Shown piece by piece: positions 53,890 to 61,700 of a stretch of 64,000 nt of DNA. Made by a program: the position numbers and the translations under genes. This DNA comes from Aquabacterium sp. (GTDB taxonomy: Bacteria; Pseudomonadota; Gammaproteobacteria; Burkholderiales; Burkholderiaceae_C), in NCBI RefSeq assembly GCF_030652515.1, contig NZ_JAUSAR010000196.1, forward strand, positions 90,749-154,748. The letters are read 5' to 3'. Position 1 is the stretch's first letter. Every line of letters begins with the position of its first letter. The notes beneath the pieces are model-generated. The model was not told where the DNA came from. It searched no databases and was given only the letters and a program-made list of their open reading frames with translations.

Positions 53890-54942
53890 TCAATGGCTCC
53901 TGGCAGCACTCGCTTCGATTTCGACCAGCAGGTCAGGACGGCAGACCACGGCCTGCAGATAGACACAGGGCACATCGGCGCCCAGGCGTTGTTGCACGGC
54001 TTGGCGCACCAGTGGCAGGTCGGCGGCGTGGCGGACGTAAGCTTTCAGGTGAAGCTCGGATGTCCGCCAGACCTTGCCGGGGCGCTCTGCGCGGAAGCGT
54101 TCCAGGAGGGCCTCGATGTTGTTCAGTGTTTCATGGGTCTGCGCCTGCACATCGTTCAGGTGCACGGTTTCATGCCCCACGATGCTGGCCGTCCCCGAGA
54201 TGAACACGCATTCTTCGTCCCCGACGGGCGCCAGGGCCGCGCGCGAAAATGTCGGGCTGCGCGCGCCGTACCGCCGAGGGTAGAGGTAGGCGCTCATCTG
54301 GCGCGGGTTCTCGATCGGCTGGGCAGGGCGTGACGACGCGAGCGCATAAACCGTCAGCGGTTCGGCCACCCCCTCTGGATGGCCCAGCGCGCAAGCGGCC
54401 GGCGGGTTCGGATTGACCATGGCCGCCTGGTCCAAGAACGACGCGTGCCGACCCACGTTGAAGATGCGGTAACGTTCCTCCTCGCCTTGCCCGGCGCCGA
54501 GGATGTCCGGCAGGTAGTTCCAAAAGCGCAAGGGGTGCTGGCAGCCCAACTGGCGCATGGCGCTGAACAAGGCGTCGTAGGTCTGCTGCGTGGCTTGCAG
54601 CAAGAGATCCTGACTGGGCAAGGGCGTGACCCGCCAGGTGAACGCCAGGTCTGCGCAGCGGGCATAGGCCACGCCCGCGATCTCGCCGTGTTGCACGATG
54701 GGCGCGCTGCCTGGCACTGACCAGACTTCAACCCAGGCGGCGGTGTCATGGCCCAGCACCGGCAAGGCCACGCGAGGCCAGGCTCGTTCAGCCAAGCGCG
54801 CTGGCGCCGGGCTGTTGATCGTGTCAGCGGCCCCGAACACGGTCATGCCCAGGACCTGCCGAGGTGCCGCGCCGCTTTCAAGTGCCTGGACCCATGCTTC
54901 CAGGGCTTCCAGCGCGATGTAATCAAGCTGCAGATGACTCAT
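53890..54942 (-). CDS. xanB2: Chorismatase, XanB2-type (hydroxybenzoate synthase)
   Basis: The 350-residue protein of the FkbO/Hyg5/XanB2 chorismatase family has an N-terminal half with the barrel-like fold (including FNVGRHASFLDQ). The hallmark segment FISGTASIVGHETVHLNDV carries the conserved Glu and His, and the C-terminal RidA-like domain reads ELHLKAYVRHAADLPLVRQA and VCRPDLLVEIEAS. In Xanthomonas, XanB2 turns chorismate into 3- and 4-hydroxybenzoate, and 3-hydroxybenzoate is the xanthomonadin starter. Its presence in place of an ammonia lyase identifies the starter route in this cluster. Whether it makes the 3- or 4-isomer cannot be read from sequence by me. Confidence 0.93.
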   Translation of the reverse strand: MSHLQLDYIALEALEAWVQALESGAAPRQVLGMTVFGAADTINSPAPARLAERAWPRVALPVLGHDTAAWVEVWSVPGSAPIVQHGEIAGVAYARCADLAFTWRVTPLPSQDLLLQATQQTYDALFSAMRQLGCQHPLRFWNYLPDILGAGQGEEERYRIFNVGRHASFLDQAAMVNPNPPAACALGHPEGVAEPLTVYALASSRPAQPIENPRQMSAYLYPRRYGARSPTFSRAALAPVGDEECVFISGTASIVGHETVHLNDVQAQTHETLNNIEALLERFRAERPGKVWRTSELHLKAYVRHAADLPLVRQAVQQRLGADVPCVYLQAVVCRPDLLVEIEASAARSH

Positions 54943-54964
54943 GCGTGCTCAAACCTGCCCTGTG

Positions 54965-56266
54965 TCACTGGATGGGTGCCGTGTCGCTGATGTTGATCTT
55001 GCGGCGGCGTGCTGCCGCCAGTGTGCGCTTCAGGTTGATCAGCGAGCCGATGTAGTAGATGCCCTTGAACACGTAGATCGACGGCCAGATGGGTGTCTTG
55101 CGAAAGATGTCGCCCGCGAACAGCGACAGCACGGCTTCCTTGACCCGGAACATGTTGCGCGGTCCCATGAACAGGTCGCGCATGGTGGGGTTGGTCACAC
55201 GGTAAATGAACCATGAGAACTCGCGTGGGCCTCGCACCATCACCTGGTCGAAGCGCTTGTGTGCGGCGGGCAGCTTGCGTGGTTCACGCAACTGGGCGTG
55301 CACCACGTCGGCGGCGACAAATGCGCTGTTCATGGCCAGGAAGACGCCCGATGAAAACACCGGATCGATGAAGGCGAAGGCATCGCCTAGCAGCAGGTAG
55401 TTGGGGCCGCGAGCCCGATCGCAACTGTAGGAATAGTTGCCCGTGGCTTCGACTTGGGAGGCCAGCGTCGCGTCCTTCAAGCGGGCCTGCAGCGGCGGAC
55501 ACAGGGCGATGGTGTCCCTGAAGAACTCTTCGACGCTGTTCTTGCGCGTCTTGAGGTAGGTGGGCCAGCACACGGCGCCCACGCTGGTTGTGCCATCGGC
55601 CAAGGGGATGAACCAAAACCAGCCATGCTCGAACCAGAACAGGCTGATGTTGCCTTCCTGCTTGCCTTGCAGGCGCTCGGCGCCAGTGAAATGGCCGAAC
55701 AGGGCGGCGCTGTTGTGCTTCTTGTTCTTGACCTTGGCATCCAGCTTGTTGGCCAGGAAGGTGTCACGGCCCGAGGCATCGATGACGATCCTGGCTTGCC
55801 ATGCAGCGTTGTGGCCATCCGCATGCTGGGCCTGCACCACGGCGCCGCCATGGTCGGGCAGGAAATCGACCGCCTTGACGCGGCAGTTCTCCAGCACCTT
55901 GGCGCCTTTGCGGGCTGCATTGCGGATCAGGATGTGGTCGAAATCCGAGCGCCGCACCTGGTAGGCCATGTCCATGGACTTGTCCCAGGCCTCGCCGAAT
56001 TCGAGGAAGGTGCGGTCCTTGTGCCACGGCGAGACGAACTCGATGCCATATTTGGGCATGGCCATGGCCTCGACCTCGGCGCGAACGCCCAATTGGTCGA
56101 GCAATGGCACGTTCGCGGGCAGCAGCGATTCACCGATGTGAAAGCGTGGGTGCTGGGATTTTTCCAGCAGCACCACGTCCATGCCTTGTTGGGCCAGCAA
56201 GGCGGCTGCCGTGGAGCCCGCCGGGCCGCCACCGATGATCAGCACGTCGCAGGGGCTTGGTGTCAT
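54965..56266 (-). CDS. Flavin-dependent halogenase-like oxidoreductase (2)
   Basis: The 433-residue FAD enzyme has the fold start DVLIIGGGPAGSTAAALLAQ, the halogenase-type PRFHIGESLLPANVPLLDQL, VIDASGRDTFLANKL, the WxWxIP sequence in HGWFWFIPLADGTTSVGAV, and LLLGDAFAFIDPVFSSGVFL. Resembles phenolic/pyrrole halogenases more than the first enzyme does, since the HIGES block and compact size match them. It may brominate or chlorinate the aryl head, or instead oxidise the chain. ATG 56266 is chosen because the motif follows at once; the longer frame to 56356 runs into the mpl 3' end. It begins 23 bases after the mpl stop, so it could be read from the mpl promoter. Confidence 0.82.
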   Translation of the reverse strand: MTPSPCDVLIIGGGPAGSTAAALLAQQGMDVVLLEKSQHPRFHIGESLLPANVPLLDQLGVRAEVEAMAMPKYGIEFVSPWHKDRTFLEFGEAWDKSMDMAYQVRRSDFDHILIRNAARKGAKVLENCRVKAVDFLPDHGGAVVQAQHADGHNAAWQARIVIDASGRDTFLANKLDAKVKNKKHNSAALFGHFTGAERLQGKQEGNISLFWFEHGWFWFIPLADGTTSVGAVCWPTYLKTRKNSVEEFFRDTIALCPPLQARLKDATLASQVEATGNYSYSCDRARGPNYLLLGDAFAFIDPVFSSGVFLAMNSAFVAADVVHAQLREPRKLPAAHKRFDQVMVRGPREFSWFIYRVTNPTMRDLFMGPRNMFRVKEAVLSLFAGDIFRKTPIWPSIYVFKGIYYIGSLINLKRTLAAARRRKINISDTAPIQ

Positions 56267-56289
56267 GGGCAATGTCTCGATGGTCGGGT

Positions 56290-57672
56290 TCACGGGGAGG
56301 CCAGTGCCTTGAGCAGCTTGTCGTGAATCCCGCCAAACCCGCCATTGCTCATGCACAAGATCTGGTCACCAGGCTTGGCCGCCTTGACCACCTTGTTCAC
56401 CAGCGCCTCGATGTTGTCGATGACCACGGCGCGGTCACCCATGGGCGCGAGCGCTTCAGCTGCGTCCCAGCCCAGTCCCCCGCTGTGGCAGAAGGACAGG
56501 TCGGCTTCTTCCAGCGACCACGGCAGCAGCGCCTTCATGGTGCCCAGCTTCATGGTGTTGGAGCGTGGCTCGAAGACCGCGATGATGCGCTGGTCGGGGC
56601 TGATGCGCCGACGCAGCCCGTCCACCGTGGTGCGGATGGCCGTGGGGTGGTGGGCGAAATCGTCGTACACGGTGACGCCATTGACCTCGCCGCGCAGCTC
56701 CAGGCGGCGCTTGACGTTCGCAAACTGGCCCAGGGCCTCGCAAGCGACTTGCGGCGACACGCCCACGTGCTCAGCCGCGGCAACGGCGGCCAGCGCGTTC
56801 ATCTGGTTGTGCTCGCCCATCAGGGGCCACTCGACACGGCCGACCAGCACGGCGGCTTTGAGCACGTCAAAGGCATGCGGCTCGCCGCGGGCCCGAAAGC
56901 CCGGCACATCACCACGCACGCCAAAGCGAACCACGTCGCTCCAGCAGCCACGGTCCAGCACCCGCTGCAAGCTGTCTTCTCGGGCGTTGACCACCAGGCG
57001 TCCTTGGCCGGGCACCGTGCGCACCAGGTGGTGGAACTGGGTTTCAATCGCGGCCAGGTCGGCAAAGATGTCGGCGTGGTCAAACTCCAGGTTGTTCAAG
57101 ACGGCGGTGCGCGCCTGGTAGTGCACGAACTTGCTGCGCTTGTCGAAAAACGCGGTGTCGTATTCGTCGGCCTCGATCACGAAGGGGTGACCCGAAGCAG
57201 GGCGCCGCGCTTCGTCCAGCTCGCCCAGGCGGGCTGATACGCCGAAGTTCTGCGGCACGCCACCGACCAGGAAGCCCGGCTGCAATCCGGCGTGCTCCAG
57301 GATCCAGGTCAACATCGACGTGGTCGTGGTCTTGCCGTGGGTGCCGGCCACGGCCAGCACATGCCGCCCGCGCAACACGTTTTCACTCAGCCATTGCGGG
57401 CCGCTGGTGTAGGGCAGGCCGGCGTTCAGGATGGCTTCCATCAACGGGTTGCCGCGCGACACCACATTGCCGATCACGAACAAATCGGGTTTCAAATCAA
57501 GCTGATCAGGCGTGTAGCCCTCGATCAACTCGATGCCCAGCGCGCGCAACTGGTCGCTCATCGGCGGGTAGACGCCCGCGTCGCAGCCCGTCACACGGTG
57601 ACCGGCCTCGCGGGCCAATGCGGCCACGCCACCCATGAAGGTGCCGCAAATGCCAAGAATGTGAATGTGCAT
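56290..57672 (-). CDS. mpl: UDP-N-acetylmuramate:L-alanyl-gamma-D-glutamyl-meso-DAP ligase
   Basis: This peptidoglycan-recycling ligase joins the recovered tripeptide to UDP-MurNAc. The 460-residue protein has a Rossmann start (MHIHILGICGTFMGGVAALA), ATP loop AVAGTHGKTTTTSMLTWIL, the Mur-ligase central region (FVIEADEYDTAFFDKRSKFV), and YDDFAHHPTAIRTTVDGLR, which distinguishes Mpl from MurC by overall pattern. ATG 57672 sits two bases after the hemL stop. It marks the outer edge of the pigment cluster. Confidence 0.95.
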   Translation of the reverse strand: MHIHILGICGTFMGGVAALAREAGHRVTGCDAGVYPPMSDQLRALGIELIEGYTPDQLDLKPDLFVIGNVVSRGNPLMEAILNAGLPYTSGPQWLSENVLRGRHVLAVAGTHGKTTTTSMLTWILEHAGLQPGFLVGGVPQNFGVSARLGELDEARRPASGHPFVIEADEYDTAFFDKRSKFVHYQARTAVLNNLEFDHADIFADLAAIETQFHHLVRTVPGQGRLVVNAREDSLQRVLDRGCWSDVVRFGVRGDVPGFRARGEPHAFDVLKAAVLVGRVEWPLMGEHNQMNALAAVAAAEHVGVSPQVACEALGQFANVKRRLELRGEVNGVTVYDDFAHHPTAIRTTVDGLRRRISPDQRIIAVFEPRSNTMKLGTMKALLPWSLEEADLSFCHSGGLGWDAAEALAPMGDRAVVIDNIEALVNKVVKAAKPGDQILCMSNGGFGGIHDKLLKALASP

Positions 57673-57674
57673 GC

Positions 57675-58961
57675 TCAACCCAATGCTTGTGCGGCGGCCG
57701 CCACCGTGTCGGCGATGTCCTGCTCGGTGTGCGCGTCACTCACGAAACCAGCTTCGTACATGGCCGGTGCAAGATACACGCCACGGTCCAGCATGGCGTG
57801 GAAGAAGCGGTTGAACTTGTCGGACCCATGGGCCATGACCGCCTGGTAGTGCTGGGGCAGGCTGTCGGCAAAGAAGAAGCCGAACATGCCGCCCTGGCTG
57901 TCGCCCACCAAAGGCACGCCAGCTTGCTGAGCGGCGCCCACCAGCCCTTGCACCAGGCTTTGCGTGCGCTGGGTCAGCGATTCGAAAAAACCAGGGCGCT
58001 GGATGACCTTCAAGGTGGCCAAGCCACAGGCCGTGGCCACGGGGTTGCCTGACAGCGTACCGGCCTGGTACACCGGCCCCAACGGCGCCAGTTGCGCCAT
58101 GATTTTGGCCGGGCCGGCGAAAGCCGCCAGCGGCATGCCGCCACCAATCACTTTGCCAAACACGCTCAGGTCGGGCGTGAAGCCGCTGATCTGCTGCGCG
58201 TACAGGCTTTGCGCGCCACCCAGGGCGACGCGAAAGCCCGACATCACTTCGTCGAACACCAGCAGCGCGCCGTGCTGTGTGCACAACTCGCGCAATCGCG
58301 TCATGAAAGGCACGGAAGCCCGCACGAAGTTCATGTTGCCAGCGATGGGCTCGATCATCACGCAGGCGATCTCGCCGCCCACTTCGGCAAAGGCTTGTTC
58401 GATCTGCTCGACGTTGTTGTATTCCAGGACCAGGGTGTGCTGCACCACCTCGGGTGGCACGCCCGCGCTGGTCGGGTGCCCGAAGGTGGCCAGGCCCGAA
58501 CCGGCTTTGACCAGCAAGGCATCGGCATGGCCGTGGTAGCAGCCTTCGAACTTGATCAGCTTGCTGCGGCCCGTGAAGCCGCGCGCCAGGCGGATGGCGC
58601 TCATGGCGGCTTCCGTGCCGGAGCTGACCAGGCGCACCTGCTCGGCGCTGGGCACCAACTTCAAGATCTCTTCGGCCAGCTCGATCTCGCGCTCGGTGGG
58701 CGCTCCAAACGAGAAGCCATCCAGTGCCGCTTTCTGCACCGCCTCGAGCACCTCGGGGTGGCCATGGCCCAGGATCATCGGCCCCCAGGATCCAATGTAG
58801 TCGATGTAGCGGCGCCCCTCGGCATCCCACATGTAGGCGCCTTGCGCCCTGGCGATGAAGCGGGGCGTACCGCCCACGGCCTTGAAAGCCCGCACGGGCG
58901 AATTCACCCCGCCGGGGATGGCGCGCTGCGCACGCTCGAACAAAGCTGCATTAGTGGACAT
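57675..58961 (-). CDS. hemL: Glutamate-1-semialdehyde 2,1-aminomutase
   Basis: It converts glutamate 1-semialdehyde to 5-aminolevulinate for tetrapyrrole synthesis. The 428-residue PLP enzyme begins [20 protein letters not shown]. It shows [19 protein letters not shown], the [10 protein letters not shown] loop, [12 protein letters not shown], and the PLP lysine in [21 protein letters not shown] 58961 lies inside the thiD 3' end (11-base overlap), so the two are coupled. Confidence 0.97.
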   Translation of the reverse strand: MSTNAALFERAQRAIPGGVNSPVRAFKAVGGTPRFIARAQGAYMWDAEGRRYIDYIGSWGPMILGHGHPEVLEAVQKAALDGFSFGAPTEREIELAEEILKLVPSAEQVRLVSSGTEAAMSAIRLARGFTGRSKLIKFEGCYHGHADALLVKAGSGLATFGHPTSAGVPPEVVQHTLVLEYNNVEQIEQAFAEVGGEIACVMIEPIAGNMNFVRASVPFMTRLRELCTQHGALLVFDEVMSGFRVALGGAQSLYAQQISGFTPDLSVFGKVIGGGMPLAAFAGPAKIMAQLAPLGPVYQAGTLSGNPVATACGLATLKVIQRPGFFESLTQRTQSLVQGLVGAAQQAGVPLVGDSQGGMFGFFFADSLPQHYQAVMAHGSDKFNRFFHAMLDRGVYLAPAMYEAGFVSDAHTEQDIADTVAAAAQALG

Positions 58962-59904
58962 TGCGTGAGGAAGGGGAGATGTCGTTGTCGGTCAGGCCGG
59001 ATTCGCCAGCGGCGGCTTCTTCGCTGGCGGCTTCCTCGCCCGCTTCGCCCGGAGGCAGTGCCCAGAAGAAGCGGTCGGGGATGACACCCCCCATGCCAGG
59101 ACGGAATCCGGAATCAAGCGCCTGGTCCAGGAAGCTCAAGGCTTCTGACACGGCCATGTCCACCGAGGTTTCCGTGGCCAGGATGGCGGCCAGCGCGGCC
59201 GACAAGGTGTCGCCCGCGCCCACGAAGCTGGCTTCAAAGCGCTCAAAGCGTTCGCCAGCGATCGCGCCTTGGGCCGAGGCCAGCACGTTGTCGATGAATT
59301 GGTCGGGCAACTGGATGCCGGTCACCAGCACATAGCCGCAACCGCTTTCGCTGGCGGCCACCGCCAACTCGCGGGCCGAGGGGGGGCGCTCGGATTCCCA
59401 CTCTGGCAGCAGGAAGTCGGTCAGGGTCTTGTGGTTTCCCACCAACACCAGGGTGGCGGGCAGGATCAGCTCGCGAAAAGCCTCCAGATAAGACATCTGG
59501 GCGTCCTCATCCATCCACGAGACGTTGGGTAAATAAGACACCAGCGGGATATCGGTGTAGTCGGAGAGGATTTCGGCGACCACGCTCACGCCCTCGGCGC
59601 TGCCCAGAAAACCGACTTTCCAGGCCGAAATGGTGGCGTCTTCCAGGATGGTGCGCGCCTGCTCGGAAATCGCATCGGCGTCGATTTCGTGAATTTCAAA
59701 CACCTCGGCGGTGTCGCGAATCAGTAAGCTGGTGATCACCGGCAAGGTGTGCGCACCCATGGACGCCATGGTGGCGATGTCGGCTGCAATGCCACTGGCG
59801 CCACTGGGGTCGCTGGCGTTGAAGCTCATCACGCACGCCGGTGTTCCGGAGTCTTCGGCTTCGGTGGCGGGATCAACCTGGGGGCCGTCGGTGGGAGTGT
59901 TCAT
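58951..59904 (-). CDS. thiD: ThiD-type hydroxymethylpyrimidine/phosphomethylpyrimidine kinase
   Basis: This ribokinase-like kinase of thiamine biosynthesis is 317 residues long. The N-terminal family block is present in modified form: [20 protein letters not shown] (family: GSDPSGGAGIQADI). The anion-hole region [19 protein letters not shown], with catalytic Asp, is intact. An acidic, Ala/Glu-rich tail (about the last 30 residues) follows. The altered first block suggests this may be a diverged ThiD-like kinase rather than the main ThiD. Coupled to hemL by overlap and divergent from rubredoxin. Confidence 0.82.
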   Translation of the reverse strand: MNTPTDGPQVDPATEAEDSGTPACVMSFNASDPSGASGIAADIATMASMGAHTLPVITSLLIRDTAEVFEIHEIDADAISEQARTILEDATISAWKVGFLGSAEGVSVVAEILSDYTDIPLVSYLPNVSWMDEDAQMSYLEAFRELILPATLVLVGNHKTLTDFLLPEWESERPPSARELAVAASESGCGYVLVTGIQLPDQFIDNVLASAQGAIAGERFERFEASFVGAGDTLSAALAAILATETSVDMAVSEALSFLDQALDSGFRPGMGGVIPDRFFWALPPGEAGEEAASEEAAAGESGLTDNDISPSSRNVH

Positions 59905-60008
59905 TCAGTGCGTCTAGCGGTGTTCAGGCCCGGTGTTCAGACCAATGGGCGGGAGCTGTCCTAGCAAGCCTCACATGGCGCCAAGCGTCTTGTGGTGCCC
60001 ACAAACCC

Positions 60009-60039
60009 TTGTTTTTCACAAGGATGGGATGGCTACAAT
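60009..60039 (+). promoter_or_regulatory. Putative promoter for rubredoxin-pilGHIJ
   Basis: TTGTTT at 60009-60014 and a near-consensus TACAAT at 60034-60039, 19 bases apart, lie in the 168-base gap between divergent thiD and rubredoxin. The GTG is 34 bases further on. The spacer is long, so the assignment is tentative. Confidence 0.4.
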
Positions 60040-60072
60040 CAGCCCATTGTATTCAAGCTGGTTTGAACAGAC

Positions 60073-60246
60073 GTGAACTCTTCCCGCACCTGGATGTGTT
60101 TGATTTGTGGCTGGATTTATGACGAAGCTGTCGGCCTGCCCGAAGACGGCATTGCACCCGGTACGCGTTGGGAGGACATTCCCATGAATTGGGTGTGCCC
60201 CGAATGCGGCGCCCGCAAGGAAGATTTCGAAATGGTTCAGATTTGA
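60073..60246 (+). CDS. Rubredoxin
   Basis: This 57-residue small iron protein has the two Cys knuckles that hold one Fe: MCLICGWIYDEAVGLPEDGI (CxxCG) and NWVCPECGARKEDFEMV (CPxCG), with the rubredoxin spacing between. It carries electrons in the cytoplasm to unknown partners. GTG 60073 is the only start that keeps the family N-terminus. It precedes pilG by 40 bases, the usual arrangement in Burkholderiales, and may share its promoter. Confidence 0.96.
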   Translation: MNSSRTWMCLICGWIYDEAVGLPEDGIAPGTRWEDIPMNWVCPECGARKEDFEMVQI

Positions 60247-60286
60247 CGGCCTGGCCGTCATCAACCTTGATTAAAGGAATGGGTCC

Positions 60287-60700
60287 GTGACTGAAACTGG
60301 CTTGCCCGTATTAAGCGATGTCCCCGAAATCACCGCGCCCAAGAAAATCCTGGTGATTGACGACAGCAACACCATTCGGCGCAGCGCCGAGATTTTCCTG
60401 AAGCAGGGTGGTTATGAAGTGTTGTTGGCCGAGGACGGTTTCGACGCCCTGGCCAAGGTCAATGACCATGAACCCAGCATCATCTTTTGCGACATCCTGA
60501 TGCCGCGACTGGATGGGTATCAAACCTGCGCCATCATCAAGCGCAACCCGCGTTTCGCGGCCACGCCGGTGATCATGTTGTCTTCCAAAGACGGTTTGTT
60601 CGACAAGGCCCGTGGACGAATGGTGGGGTCTCAGGATTATTTGACCAAGCCGTTCACCAAGGATCAGTTGCTCCAAGCGGTGGCGCAGTACAGTGCTTGA
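60287..60700 (+). CDS. pilG: Twitching-motility response regulator PilG
   Basis: PilG is the CheY-like regulator of the Pil-Chp chemosensory system that acts on the pilus extension machinery. The 137-residue protein has a short N-terminal extension then the receiver KKILVIDDSNTIRRSAEIFL, phosphoacceptor Asp in IIFCDILMPRLDGYQTC near 71, and Lys in DYLTKPFTKDQL. The start is GTG 60287, with AAAGGAA upstream. Followed by pilH after 73 bases. Confidence 0.93.
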   Translation: MTETGLPVLSDVPEITAPKKILVIDDSNTIRRSAEIFLKQGGYEVLLAEDGFDALAKVNDHEPSIIFCDILMPRLDGYQTCAIIKRNPRFAATPVIMLSSKDGLFDKARGRMVGSQDYLTKPFTKDQLLQAVAQYSA

Positions 60701-60773
60701 TTGAACCATTTCTGGTTCTGCGTCTAGGGCGCGCATGCGCCGCCCACAGAATTCGCCAAGAGGTTGATCGATC

Positions 60774-61139
60774 ATGTCCATTCAAAAAATCCTGCTGGTT
60801 GACGATTCCAAGACAGAGCTGCATGTGCTGTCAGATTTGCTCACCAAAAAAGGTTTCAAGGTGCGCACCGCCGAAAACGGCGAAGAAGCCTTGCGCCGCC
60901 TCCAGGAAGAAAAGCCTGACCTGATCCTGATGGACGTGGTCATGCCCGGCCAGAACGGTTTCCAGCTCACCCGGGCCATCACCCGCGACCCGGCCTTCGC
61001 CGATGTCCCGGTGATCATCTGCACCAGCAAGAATCAGGAGACCGACCGCGTCTGGGGCATGCGCCAGGGCGCGCGCGACTACGTGGTCAAGCCGGTGGAT
61101 GCTGAAGAACTGCTGGCCAAGATCAAGGCGTTTGGTTGA
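60774..61139 (+). CDS. pilH: Twitching-motility response regulator PilH
   Basis: This 121-residue single receiver begins SIQKILLVDDSKTELHVLSD, has Asp in LILMDVVMPGQNGFQLTRAI near 53, Thr/Ser in IICTSKNQETDR and Lys in DYVVKPVDAEEL. In Pseudomonas PilH counteracts or drains phosphate from the Pil-Chp kinase. It stands between pilG and pilI, the normal order. ATG 60774 fits without an extension. Confidence 0.94.
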   Translation: MSIQKILLVDDSKTELHVLSDLLTKKGFKVRTAENGEEALRRLQEEKPDLILMDVVMPGQNGFQLTRAITRDPAFADVPVIICTSKNQETDRVWGMRQGARDYVVKPVDAEELLAKIKAFG

Positions 61140-61142
61140 TTC

Positions 61143-61682
61143 ATGGCGAATAAAGAAGCCCTGCGGGACCTGCAAAAACGCCTGGCCACCCGGTTACAGG
61201 CAGCGCGTGAGCAAGCGCCAACCCGAAACTGGTTGGCGGTGGAGATCGCCGGGCATGGTTTTTTGCTGCCGCTGGACCAGGCGGGCGAGATCTTTCCCAT
61301 GTCCGCCTTGCAAGCCGTGCCGCACAGCCAGCCCTGGTTCCTGGGCGTGGCCAATCTGCGCGGGCAGTTGCATGGCGTGGTCGATCTGCCAGCCTTTCTG
61401 GGCCTGGCCCGGCCGGTGGCGCGTTGGTCGCAAGAGCAGGGGGCCCGTGAGGCTGGCCGGCTCGTGGCGATGAACAGCTCGTTGCAGCTCAACGCGGCCC
61501 TGGTGGTAGACCGGTTGCTGGGTTTGAGAAACCCGGCAGACATGGTGGCAGGCAGCCCCCCCTCACCAGACACGCCCCATTTCATCGGCCAGCAAGTGGT
61601 CGATGACAAGGGCCGTGCCTGGTACGAACTCGACCTTGCTGCGCTGACCGCAGACGAGGCTTTCCTCAAGATCGACGCTTGA
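61143..61682 (+). CDS. pilI: CheW-like coupling protein PilI
   Basis: The 179-residue CheW-domain protein couples the receptor PilJ to the kinase ChpA. After an N-terminal helix rich in Arg/Gln, the fold segment NWLAVEIAGHGFLLPLDQAG is followed by WFLGVANLRGQLHGVVDLPA and a C-terminal QQVVDDKGRAWYELDLAAL. It starts three bases after the pilH stop codon and precedes pilJ by 18 bases. The chpA gene would be expected beyond the right edge. Confidence 0.93.
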   Translation: MANKEALRDLQKRLATRLQAAREQAPTRNWLAVEIAGHGFLLPLDQAGEIFPMSALQAVPHSQPWFLGVANLRGQLHGVVDLPAFLGLARPVARWSQEQGAREAGRLVAMNSSLQLNAALVVDRLLGLRNPADMVAGSPPSPDTPHFIGQQVVDDKGRAWYELDLAALTADEAFLKIDA

Positions 61683-61700
61683 CCGTTTGGAGTACAAGGC

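Larger units (their letters stand above)
33350..56266. other. Xanthomonadin-type aryl polyene biosynthetic gene cluster
   Basis: Twenty-four consecutive genes, one of them frameshifted, form two converging arms: plus strand 33350-51431 and minus strand 56266-51432. The core set matches type II polyketide aryl polyene clusters: carrier protein, ligase, two dehydratases, ketoreductase, ketosynthases with chain-length factors, LpxL-type acyltransferase, LolA-like protein and MMPL exporter. A chorismatase in place of an ammonia lyase, plus halogenase-like enzymes, points to the xanthomonadin branch known from Xanthomonas. Nearly all plus-arm genes overlap by a few bases. Edges are set by ugpQ and mpl, which are housekeeping. 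No transposase or tRNA borders it. Confidence 0.88.

Noticed and set aside
33350..56266. Tyrosine/histidine ammonia lyase and phosphopantetheinyl transferase inside the cluster
   Set aside because: I looked for the Ala-Ser-Gly lyase motif and for a Sfp-type protein and saw neither. The chorismatase explains the starter.
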